From the NCBI RefSeq assembly GCF_001556045.1, contig NZ_LSIC01000203.1, positions 15,067-79,066 on the forward strand: DNA of 64,000 nucleotides. The letters run 5' to 3'. Positions 44,102 to 53,700 of the stretch are shown here, in pieces (position 1 is the stretch's first letter; the number at the start of each line of letters is the position of its first letter). A program made the translations under genes and the position numbers. This DNA is from Bradyrhizobium sp. CCH5-F6 (GTDB taxonomy: Bacteria > Pseudomonadota > Alphaproteobacteria > Rhizobiales > Xanthobacteraceae). The notes below the pieces were generated by a model. That model worked only from the letters and a program-made list of their open reading frames with translations. It ran no database searches and was not told the origin of the DNA.

Positions 44102-44315
44102 AGCCCTGTCCTTCATCCTGCGGCTGAAGTCGGGTGAGGCAACGGTCGGCGATGCCGAGCGACTGATCGACTGGCGCGGGCGAAGCCCCGCTCACGAACA
44201 TGCATTCCGCGATGCGGTGAAATGCTGGCGCGCCATCGGCCAGGCGCTCGCGAGCGGCCGGCCGACGTCGGTGCCCCGCCGCCGGCGTGCTCCCGCGAGC
44301 AAGTCGCGCTCATGA
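44052..44315 (+). CDS. Truncated FecR-type anti-sigma protein (DUF4880 domain only)
   Basis: 87 residues from GTG 44052 (ATG 43998 possible), overlapping the sigma gene by 50 nt in another frame. The sequence 'DHLDPLTREALSFILRLKSG' and 'ATVGDAERLIDWRGRSPAHE' plus 'AFRDAVKCWRAIG' is the FecR N-terminal cytoplasmic domain that binds sigma. The membrane helix and periplasmic FecR domain are missing; the protein ends in a basic tail. It may act as a soluble antagonist or activator of the sigma factor, or be decayed. Confidence 0.75.
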   Translation: MTKRSHQVDHLDPLTREALSFILRLKSGEATVGDAERLIDWRGRSPAHEHAFRDAVKCWRAIGQALASGRPTSVPRRRRAPASKSRS

Positions 44316-44366
44316 AGCGGCGGCACGCTCGGCTGCCGTCATCGTCGACAAGTCAATCTGCAGCGA

Positions 44367-45194
44367 TCACGGCCTGCGTTCCACCGCCCCCCGCAGGCGG
44401 GTGTTCAGCGCCGCGAAATCGATCGTGCCGCCAGCCGTCTGCACGCGCGCACGAGATCCCCCGCCGCCCGACGGGCGGCCGAACGTCGGCTGCGGCACCG
44501 GGCCGGTGACGGGAATCCCGTTCGCTGCAAGGTGCGCGCGGACCCGCGTGCAATATTCGACCGACAGATGCGAGAACCGCGTCTCTCCGTGGCCGGCACG
44601 GTATTTCATCGCCGCGGTGCAGAGATCTCCGTTGGCGCGGCGCCAGGCGCCGGCCAGATAGCGCACCCCGTAATGCACGTTGATCTCCGGCGTCGCCAGT
44701 TCGGCGGGCGTGCCAGCAAACCCCATCATCCGGGCCGTGGGCAGCATCACCTGCATCAGGCCGACCTCGCCGTCCATACCGACCACGCCCGGATTGTAGC
44801 GGCTCTCCACCGCCATCACGGCATCGACCAGGGCCGGCGGCAGGCCGAAGGCAAGCGACTCACGCTCGATCAACGGGCGGTATTCGGCACGGCCGGCGCG
44901 CCAATCGCGACCGAACATCGCGCTGGTGCGATAGGCGGACGCGCCGAGCAGCGGGTTGGCCGGCGGGAAATCCGCGGCAGTGAGCGGACGAGGGGCGAAA
45001 CGTTCGAGCTCCAGCGGCGCCACCTCGTCATCGCCTGCCGCGACGTCGGCGACTGCATCGGCCTTGATGCTTCCGCCGCCGACATGCTCCTGGGAACGCG
45101 CCCGCTCCGGCGACAGCAACAGACAAACGGCGGCCAGCAGCCATAGAAGCGGCCGCCCGCAACGATCATGAACCTGTCCGCAACGTGCTGACAT
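44367..45194 (-). CDS. Lytic transglycosylase (SLT domain)
   Basis: 275 residues from ATG 45194, which overlaps the upstream stop by 1 nt (TGATG); GTG 45197 is the alternative. A signal peptide (~1-35, ending in RARSQ) is followed by a ~90-residue linker. The SLT core has 'LIERESLAFGLPPALVDAVMAVESRYNPGVVG' (catalytic Glu in 'AVESRYNPG'), 'GEVGLMQVMLPTARMMGF' and 'NVHYGVRYLAGAWRRANGDL' (in part). It cleaves peptidoglycan glycan strands, often to make room for envelope-spanning export machines. A role for this adhesin/polysaccharide locus is likely. It converges on the anti-sigma stub. Confidence 0.92.
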   Translation of the reverse strand: MSARCGQVHDRCGRPLLWLLAAVCLLLSPERARSQEHVGGGSIKADAVADVAAGDDEVAPLELERFAPRPLTAADFPPANPLLGASAYRTSAMFGRDWRAGRAEYRPLIERESLAFGLPPALVDAVMAVESRYNPGVVGMDGEVGLMQVMLPTARMMGFAGTPAELATPEINVHYGVRYLAGAWRRANGDLCTAAMKYRAGHGETRFSHLSVEYCTRVRAHLAANGIPVTGPVPQPTFGRPSGGGGSRARVQTAGGTIDFAALNTRLRGAVERRP

Positions 45195-45613
45195 CACCGC
45201 CGCGGCAGAACGTTGGTGGGAAAGCTCGGGGGCCGGTAGGGTATGGCCGAGCGGCCGTAGTTCGAGCCATATTGTTGACGGACCGCTGCCTCGTTCACAT
45301 TGCCGACGCGCACGTCCGGAGAGCGCGTATCGACGGGCGGCAAGTTGAGCGACGGGCTCACCTTGTCCACTTCACGCCTGAGCTTCTGGTTGAGACAGCC
45401 GAACGCGCCCTCGTTCCCGATCTGCACGTCAACACAGCGCTCGAAGCCGGGCCCGGGCTGACCGCCGATGATCGTGCCCTGCCGCGGTGGCGGCGCCAAA
45501 TCGATCGGCCCCGGACCGGGCGACTGCGCGGCGCCGGTACCGACCATCGCAAACAGGCCGGCAGCGAAAGCCTGCCCGGCCAACCATCCACGTCCGTGCG
45601 AAGCCCGGCTCAT
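45194..45613 (-). CDS. Secreted hypothetical protein
   Basis: 139 residues from ATG 45613, chosen because GGGGAGAG precedes it; the frame runs further upstream to 45763. A signal peptide (MSRASHGRGWLAGQAFAAGL..GTGAA) is followed by a Pro/Gly-rich mature part with two Cys in 'FERCVDVQIGNEGAFGCLNQ', likely a disulfide. It ends 'SFPTNVLPRR'. No family is recognised. It is translationally coupled to the lytic transglycosylase and follows the Wza-like gene by 160 nt. Confidence 0.75.
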   Translation of the reverse strand: MSRASHGRGWLAGQAFAAGLFAMVGTGAAQSPGPGPIDLAPPPRQGTIIGGQPGPGFERCVDVQIGNEGAFGCLNQKLRREVDKVSPSLNLPPVDTRSPDVRVGNVNEAAVRQQYGSNYGRSAIPYRPPSFPTNVLPRR

Positions 45614-45773
45614 GCCGCTCTCCCCTGCTCGCCGGCATATCGTCATGCCGGGCCGGAAGCGTCCCGTAACATCGTCGGCCGACGAAGGACGCAGCCTGAT
45701 GTGATGAGTAACATCTGCCGACCGGGCGTCAAGCCACCGGATGTGAGCTGGGCGCGTCGTCATCCTTCGACGC

Positions 45774-46997
45774 TCATGGACCGCTGGTTGTGATCGTCGT
45801 CGTCGAGGTCGTCGCCCCGGGGAAGCGGATGTTATTGACGAGGCTCACGCCGCTTTGCGCCGTCACGAGCGTGGTGTTGATGAAGTTGAGGACCTTGGTC
45901 ACGTCGACCTGGGGCGCGTTGGCGGCATAAAGCACGTCGAACGGACGCATCGTCATCTTTGTCGCGACGAAATAGCCGGCCGGATCCTGAAAATTCACGT
46001 TGAACACGATCGGGACGGAATCGCCGTCGAACTTCGAGCAGTCGACACCCAGCCGCTCCGCGACATCCCGCGGCTCGCGGCGATAGAGGAAGACGGCAGC
46101 CGGATCGGCCTGAAGGTCGAGCAGCCCGCGAGCCTTGGCGACCGCCTGCGTGAGGTTGATCCGCCAGGCGTCGAAGTTGAACTCGCCCTGCTGTCCGGTT
46201 GCGCCGAACGCGATGAACTTCATCGGCTCGCGGTACAGATAGATGCGATCACCCGGCTGCACGAAGACATTGCTCTCGGGGAAATAGACGAGATTGCCGA
46301 ACGGGACCGTAGCCCGCTTGCCATTGCGCTCCAATACGACCCAGGTTTCCCACCCGGCACCGCTGATGCCACCGGCGCGCGTGATCGCGTCGGTGATACG
46401 GTCCTGCGCGCCGGCCGATGGCATCGGGAAACGTACCGGCGTCCTCACTTCGCCGAATACGCTGACGAGCGAGGAGCGCTGCTGACTGGAGGTGACGACG
46501 ACCTGCGGATCGATCGCGCGTCTCCTGATCTGAGCCAGGATGTCCTCCTGGACCTGCACGTTGGTGCGGCCCGCGGCGCGAATGCGGCCGGCATAGGGCA
46601 CCGTGATGTTGCCGTCATTGTCGACGGCCTGGTCAGGCAGATTCACGAAATTGCCGGGGCGCACACCCGCCTCCAGCGGTACGTAAAGCCCGCCTGCCGA
46701 CGCCTCGAAGATGGTGACGCTGATGATATCGCCGATGCCGTACTTGATGCTTGAGGGTGGACGGGCGTCGGTCAGGACTCCCGGTAGTCCGTTGGGCTCG
46801 TATTTCTCGAGCAATTGCACGACATCCGGATTGAGTTGCACCATCGCGAAGGGAAGAGTCTTGGTGTTCTCGCTCCTCACGTCGAGACTGGTCGGCCCCG
46901 CCATCGGTATGAAGCCGCAACCACCCAGTCCAGCCGAGGCGATCACGCCACATGCGATCGACACAATCTTCCAAAACCGCATGACTTTTCGTTTCAC
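45774..46997 (-). CDS. Polysaccharide export lipoprotein (Wza-like, SLBB domains)
   Basis: 407 residues from GTG 46997 (ATG 46982 possible). The lipobox is 'SAGLGGC'. The poly-export domain is seen in 'YGIGDIISVTIFEASAGG' and 'NITVPYAGRIRAAGRTNVQV' with two SLBB-like repeats ('VSVFGEVRTPVRFPM', 'KFIAFGATGQQGEFNF'). The C-terminus ends in a Thr-rich tail after an amphipathic segment that may be the outer-membrane helix. It should form the outer-membrane exit for the polymer made by the WbaP-like transferase and handled by the Wzc-like protein. It is ~13 kb from the Wzc-like gene, an unusual split. Confidence 0.93.
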   Translation of the reverse strand: MKRKVMRFWKIVSIACGVIASAGLGGCGFIPMAGPTSLDVRSENTKTLPFAMVQLNPDVVQLLEKYEPNGLPGVLTDARPPSSIKYGIGDIISVTIFEASAGGLYVPLEAGVRPGNFVNLPDQAVDNDGNITVPYAGRIRAAGRTNVQVQEDILAQIRRRAIDPQVVVTSSQQRSSLVSVFGEVRTPVRFPMPSAGAQDRITDAITRAGGISGAGWETWVVLERNGKRATVPFGNLVYFPESNVFVQPGDRIYLYREPMKFIAFGATGQQGEFNFDAWRINLTQAVAKARGLLDLQADPAAVFLYRREPRDVAERLGVDCSKFDGDSVPIVFNVNFQDPAGYFVATKMTMRPFDVLYAANAPQVDVTKVLNFINTTLVTAQSGVSLVNNIRFPGATTSTTTITTSGP

Positions 46998-47276
46998 ACC
47001 AAGCTGATGTTGGCCCGGACGGACCGTCAGGACGCCGCCCCACGTCGGGATGCGATGGATCGTCCTGCTTCATAGACGACGCGCGGCGGGCACCCGCGAA
47101 AACAAGGGTCCGGGCAATGCTGTCCGCGAGGCAGGCTGAGGACCATGTCAGGGGTCAGCGCGATCCTGACTGCAGGGGGCAGTGTTTCCCCCCGGGGATC
47201 GCCGAGACGAGCGTGATGATTGGATTGGGCTTACAGCACAGACTTCGCGCCGCGGCGAGCGGCAAACGCGATCGTG

Positions 47277-47501
47277 TCAGGTCGATTCCAGCAGATCGCG
47301 CAGACGTGCGATCTCGATCTGCGTCTCGGAGACCATGCGCATCAACAGCGCGTTTTCATGCTTGAGGTTCTTGATCCGGCGCAGACGGCTGCTTTCGTCC
47401 TGCCGCAAGCCGAGATCGTAGATCTTGGCATTCGCCTTTTTCAGCGCGGACTCCGGGCAGACTTGTTCAATCGGACGTGTCGCACGCATTTCAGCCCCCA
47501 A
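47277..47501 (-). CDS. Small coiled-coil protein
   Basis: 74 residues; residues ~35-70 form a leucine-zipper-like helix ('NLKHENALLMRMVSETQIEI'), preceded by a basic and polar region. It resembles in spirit the C-terminal zipper of the OrfA-like protein at 32574 but has no recognisable HTH. It lies between the TpsA and Wza genes on the same strand. The protein is plausible rather than certain; there is no known family. Confidence 0.45.
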   Translation of the reverse strand: MGAEMRATRPIEQVCPESALKKANAKIYDLGLRQDESSRLRRIKNLKHENALLMRMVSETQIEIARLRDLLEST

Positions 47502-47764
47502 AACGCAAAATCAGAAAGAAAACGTACGGACTTCGCAGGACAGCAGCCCTCCGCCTTCGAAGCCGTTGCCGATCTTTTTAGGTATGTTTCTTATCGTTGC
47601 TGTGACCGATATTTAAACGGGACGTCAGATTCCGGATTCGCCGGGCTAGGTTAAGCAGCCGAATCTTTTCATTCGGAGACGATATTTTCGTCGCGCCAGA
47701 TCGGCGTCCTTGCGCGCTCGGATTGAGCGCACCTGACCCTTCGACGCAAGGATGATCGCGTCGA
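47502..47764. other. Non-coding region downstream of the giant adhesin gene
   Basis: 263 nt with no gene. An imperfect hairpin GCGCTC-N5-GAGCGC (47714-47730) lies 35 nt past the adhesin stop but lacks a T-tract on the minus strand. The 47560-47620 part is AT-richer and could hold the promoter of the small coiled-coil gene. Confidence 0.4.
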
Positions 47765-50700
47765 TCATTGCTTGCTCTCATTAGACGAATTGCCATCGGT
47801 CTCCTTGCCGGAGGCATCCTGGCCATCGCCTCCGCCATAGCCGATGACCTCGACGATGAAGATCGAGGCCGGCTTGCTGGAGCCGCCGGCGGTCGGCGTA
47901 TCCGCCGTCTTGGCCGCGGCGCCGGCCGTGTTCGAACCGGCGGTCAGCGCGCCGATGTTGGGAACGGAAATGGTGGGAACGCCGGTCGAGGTACCCTGGA
48001 CCGACGCATTGCCGAAATTGGCGACGACGGGCGCGACGATTACGGCGTCGCCGGAGGATTGAACGCCTGCCGTGCCGAAGTCGATCGTACCGCGCGGCGC
48101 GAGCAGATACAGGTTCGAGACTTGGGCAACGTTCGAGGCCTTCAGCGTGCCGATGCCGGCGCCGGTGACGTAGCCGCCGAGATCGATGAACTGGTAGTCG
48201 TCCTGATCATACAGCACCTGGAGCGCAGGCGCCGAGAGCGTCGTCTTGGAGCCGCGGCCGGCATCGAGATTGCCGTTGGAGCTCCACATCATGACGTCGC
48301 CGCCCTGGGTGGTGAGAACGCGGCTCGAATTCACCAGCACGTTCTGGTCCGTGAAGGTGTTGATGGCGCCGCCGCCGAGGGTGAGGATGCCGATGTCGCG
48401 CAGCTTCAAAGCCGTGTTGGACTCCGCAGCCAGCGAGCCGACGATGAGGCTGCCGCCCGGCCCGAAGATCGAGACATCGCCGCCGAGCTGGGTCTGGACG
48501 GTTGCGTGCAGAAGGTTCATGTCGCCGGTTTTGACCAACTCGCTGGCGCCGCTCGCGCCGCCGCCGAGCGCATTGGCCGTATAGCCAAACGTCGCCGGGA
48601 ACATGGTGTCGATCATCTCGTAGCCGAAGGCGGTCTTGAAGGTGCCCTTGCCGACCTCCTTCAACCCGGCAAAGAAGGCTTGATCGACCAGAACGTGCTG
48701 GAGGTCCTTCGGCAGGCTCTTGAACTGATCGAATGTCAGAGTCTGTTTCTCGCCCGTCAAAGCGTTGGTTCCCACGACGTTGCCCAGGAAATTCGGGCTG
48801 GCGGGATCGAAATACTTGCTGATCATCGCGTCGTAGTCGATGCCGAACTTGACGCCGAACAGCACGTCGATGCTGGCCCCCTGCTTGGTGCCGGCGGCCT
48901 CGGTCAAGGCGGCGTTGCGCCGCTGATTGTTCTGGGGACCGAGCAGCGACTGGTTGTAGATGCCGATCGAGCCGCCCCAAGAGCTCGCAATGTAGACATT
49001 GCCGACAGGAGTCGAGCTCGCATTGCCGACCGAGACGATACCCTCCTGCACCGGGGCCTGTGTCGCGTTGTTGAACGCCGCGGGCAGGAACGGACCGATG
49101 TCGCCGCCCGCCTGCACCACGAGATAACCGGGTCCGGCGACCTGAATGCCGCCGCCATTGGCATAACCGGTATAGGTGATGTTCCCGCCCGCTACGATCT
49201 TGCTGACGTCGTTGACGTGGATGTTCTGCACGATGAGGTTGAGATCGACGATGTTGCCGCCGGCATAGATGCTGGCGGGCCGGTTGATCTCGATGTGCTG
49301 GTAGACCTTGAGCACGTCGCCCTTCGTGCGCTCACCGAAGGTCCCCGTCGCCGTGATGGTGCCCGTGGCGGCGTAGATCCGCGCCGTGGTGTCGAGGCCT
49401 TCATCGTCTGCATGCGCCAGAACGGCGCGGCTGGAGGATTCGCCGTAGCCGCTGTTGGGCCGGTACGGATCGAACGCGACGTCGAACAAAGCCGGTCCGG
49501 CGGAGATCAGCGGACGCGGCGACCTTTCAAGCGGGTCGCTCGATTGCTTCGGATAACCGAAGGTCAGATCGATATCTCCCTCCGCCAGCAGGGCGAAGGT
49601 GCCATGATCGGACGCGCTCAGCATCATGCCCGGTGTCCGCACCAGCGATCCGGAGACGTTCTGAGTGACGATTGCGCCGATTCCGCTGGTAACCAGGCTA
49701 CCCTGCAAGGCGATGGCCTCGAAACTGGCCGGATAGGCGGCGGCGGCGCCCGGCGTCGCCGTCGTGCTGACCGTGGGAGACGACAGACCGATCGACACAT
49801 CGCCCGACTTGGAAAGGAGGCTGACCTTGCTGTCGGGACCGTACGTGTCGAAGTAGAGCGCCATCGTCGGATTGGTGGCAGTCTCCAGCGGATTGGCGTT
49901 GCTCGGCTGCTGGCCATGCAGCGCCGCCGGATTGACGACGCCGGCCACGGCGACCGAGCCGCCTGCCACGAGGGTGATCTGTCCGGTGTCGACCGCAAGT
50001 TGCGGCAAATTCGGAAGCGCCAGCGCGCTTTTGGCATAGCGGTAGATGGTGCCGTTATCGCGGATGTCGCCGCCGGCCTCGATGCGGGCATGGCCGGAGC
50101 CCTCGTAGAAGGATCCCCCGCGAATGTCGCCGCCAGCGCGCACGATCATGTTGCCGCTGCCGTAAACGTGCGTGACGGGCGTGCTGCTCGCGGCGAGGCC
50201 GCCGGTGACACGGCCCGTCGTCGGCGCCGATACCGAAACGTCGACGAGATCGCGTCCGGCGAGCACGCTGATGTTGCCGCCGGCGCTGAGGAAGCCCTGC
50301 TGGAAGCTGCCGTACTGGATCCACCACGCAGTCTGCGAGGCAATCGTATTTCCAGCGGGGGCAAATACGCCGGCGCCGACGATCGCCGCGCTGCCGCTCT
50401 GGGTGATCGCGGCATTGGACAGCAGCCAAGGCTGATAATATTGAGGGACTTTCTTGTCGACCGTGACGTTGCCGATCACGTCGCGTTGCGCGTCGATGAC
50501 GACATCTCCGCCCTTCTCGGGGAACGCGGCCGCGGTCGGCGGACCATAGTAGAGATCGGGGGCATCCACGGCGGCTGCGTTGCCATAGCCAAGCACGCGG
50601 GGCTCGTAGAAGCCGTTGGGATCGGTCACGACGATCGTGGATGTCCCATTGATGGTCTGGACGCTGTACGGATTGGCGTAGGCTGCCGTGTTGACGCCGG

Positions 50701-53700
50701 CCGCATAGATCACGCCCGGCGCGCTGGTGTCCTTGAGGATCACGTCTCGCGCTGCCGCGATGTTGATGTTGCCGGTCCCGGTGCGGATCATGGTCGGGAT
50801 GTCGACCGTGACCGTGGAGTTGGCCAACCTGTCCTGAACCAACGTCTGCGTGTAGCTGGCGTGCTTGTCGACAATGACGTCACCGACCTCGCGGGCGAGC
50901 GACACGCGTGCGCTCACATTGGCGCTGGAGACATCGGCGCCCGCCGTGAAGTTATAGGACCAGGACGACGGCGCCGTGATGGTCTTGATGTTGGCGGTGC
51001 TGCAATCGGTGGTGCAGACCAGCAGGCTGTGCGGGAACAGGTCCGCGGCGGCGAGATCCAGGCTGCTCGGACTGATGCCGTTCGCCGCCGCATTATAGGG
51101 AGCGGCTGTCGAGCTCCCGCCTCCCGGCGTGTTCAGATAGTAGGTATACGCGCCGTTCGTCCGAACGACCGTGTTCTCGTCGAAATAGCGGCTGGAGGCG
51201 TTGCTGGTGCCGAGATAGTTGCCGAACTGGAAGAAGCCGTCCGAGATCGAGGCGTTGACGTTGATGTTGCCGGCTGCGCGCAGCGTCAGCGCGCCGGCAT
51301 CGAAGCCCCCCCAAGGCGTGACGAGCCGGTAGTTGAAATCGATATAGCTCGAGGTCGGGTCAAACTTGCCGTCCTTGAGTCCGCCTGCAGTGCCGGCGGC
51401 CAGATTCCAGTTGCTGCTGACGGTGATGTCGCCCTTGGAATTGACGAGATCGACGCCGGGCTGCACATGCACGACATCGGCGCCGAGGCTGGCGGCGAGC
51501 GGCGCGAGGCGCGCGAACAGGTTGCTGAAGCCGTAGCTCTGGCCGCCGTAGCTCCAGGTGCCCTTGGTGATCTGCGAGACGATGTCCCCGAAGAACGCGC
51601 TCCCGGTACCGGCGCCGCCGGTGAAGGTTGCAATGCCTGCGGTACCCTGGGTGGCCGGGTTGAAAGGATCGTAGACCCCGCTGGACTTCAGCGGAATGAA
51701 GTTCGGCGTGTCCGGAACGAAGGTGGTTTTCCCGTCGGATGAAAGGACGGTCTTGCCGGAGAAGTTCGAGCCCTGCGCGAAAGAAATGACCTGGACGCCT
51801 CCTGCGCCCGAGACCGTGACGTTGGATGGCGTCGAGCCGCTATACCCCGTGAAACCATCGACGAGGTTGATCTGGGCGGATACGATCTTCAGATTGGAGC
51901 GGGTCGCAGTAACCCTCACGGTCTGACCGTCGGACCGCGTAATGTCCGCCCAGGTTGGCGCGGTTGTATATCCGCTGCCGGCGTTCGTGATAACGATGTT
52001 CAGAGTACCTCCGAACGCCAGGGTCGAGACTGTCCCCTGCGCTCCCCCTTCGAAAGTGATCTTGTAGGTGGTGCTGCCGTCGAAGACGAACCCGGCATCA
52101 GACGGCGGCAACGCGCTGAACGCGTTGAGCCCCATCACGTAGCCATTCATGGTTGCGATGACCTGACCCGTGCTGTCTCTGACGCTCGCGGGTGTCGTCG
52201 GCACACCTGAGAACCCAGCGAAGACGCTGCTCGGATTCAACGTGAATCCGCTCACATTGGTCCACGAGCCGGTCGTCGCGGGGATGAGATTCCCGTTCGT
52301 ATCCACGCCCTTGTACCAGCCGGACGTGTCGATCGTGCCAAACCAGCCGAGGCTCGATCCGTCAATGCCGTTCTTGCCGGCCGTGGTGTCGAACGCGATG
52401 TAGCCGTTGACGGCGACCGAACGCGCCCCGACGATGCTGGTCCTGGTGCGATCGTTGACGTTGTTGGTCGCATCGAGCACGGGCAGTTCGTCGAAAGTCT
52501 TGTCGCCGTCGGCGTAGAACTTGGCGCCCGGCGTGCCGGCCGCATTGGCCACGTTGCTGATCGCCGCGACCTTGACGTCGTTGTTGCCGTCGAGCGGGGC
52601 GCGGAACGTCACCGTACCGCCGCTGAGGCCGCCCTTGGTGCCGCCGGAGACGTTGATCTGCGTGCCCTGCTGCAGGTAGATCTTCGACTTGGCGTCCCAG
52701 CCGATGCCGATGGTGACGTCGCCGCCCCGCTCGTCGGCATGCGTGGTCGAGGCGTCGATCACGCCGCTGCTGGCGAGGAAGACGGCGTTGGCGCCGTAGA
52801 GCGCGACCTGTCCGCCGGCCTGCCCGGTTCCGTCGGCCGTCTTGCCGCCATAGCCGGTCGCATCGATCAGGCCACGGATCTTCACCTGCCCGAACTGCTT
52901 GCTCGCGTCGCTGCCGTCCCACGCCGCATCGTCCGCGGTCAGCGTGACGGCGTTGGCCTTGAGGGTATGGCCGGCCGCCAGTTCGAGATTGCCGGTGCGC
53001 GTGTGGATGTCGACCGCACCGGTGAGTCCGCCCGCGAGCAGATTGTCGGCAAGGGAGGTCAGGTCGGCACTGCCCAGCGTATCGAGCTTGAAACGACCGC
53101 CAAGCCCAGGGGCGCCCGCTCCGCGCAATGCGCCCGCGATCGTGGCGCTGCCGCGGGTGGCATTGACGTCGATCTCGCCGCCATAGCCGAGACCGCCCGC
53201 GGGCTGCGCAACGTCGACGACGCTGCCGGCGTCGATCTTGACCTTGCCCTCGCCGGTGAACGGCAGGAACGCGGTGCCGATATCGGCATTGAGCACGACC
53301 TTGCCGCCAGGCGCGTAGGTATCGACGTCGACGAGGGTCTTCTTGTAGCCGGCCGCCGACAGATAGGCGCCCTTCTCGAGTTCGAGATTGCCGGCGATCG
53401 CACTCAGCGTGATCGTGCCGCCCTGCGCCTGGATCGTGCTGGCGATGGTGATGTTGGCGGCCGTGACCTGCAGGCTGCCGCCGACCTCGGTGCTGTCCGC
53501 CGGGCGTTCGACCGCGCCGGTGCGGGTGACGCTGTCACGGATCGTGACGTTGCCGGCATAGCCCGTGATCGAGAAGCTTTGCGACTTCGCACCGCTCGCG
53601 CCGGCAACCAGCACGCTCGGGGTCGTGATCGCAAGATCGACCTTGTCGGTGTTGTTGACACCCAAGGCCAGAGCGCCCGGTCCCTTGACCAGCACGCGCT

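Noticed and set aside
47700..47735. Terminator after tpsA
   Set aside because: The GCGCTC-N5-GAGCGC hairpin is short and lacks a T-run on the coding strand.
47768..51742. 1324-codon open frame on the plus strand, and other long plus-strand frames to 60679
   Set aside because: They are antisense to the tpsA gene. Their composition (Arg/Asp/Val/Gly-rich, no domains) is the usual shadow of a GC-rich coding strand, while the minus frame has a signal peptide, TPS domain and repeats.
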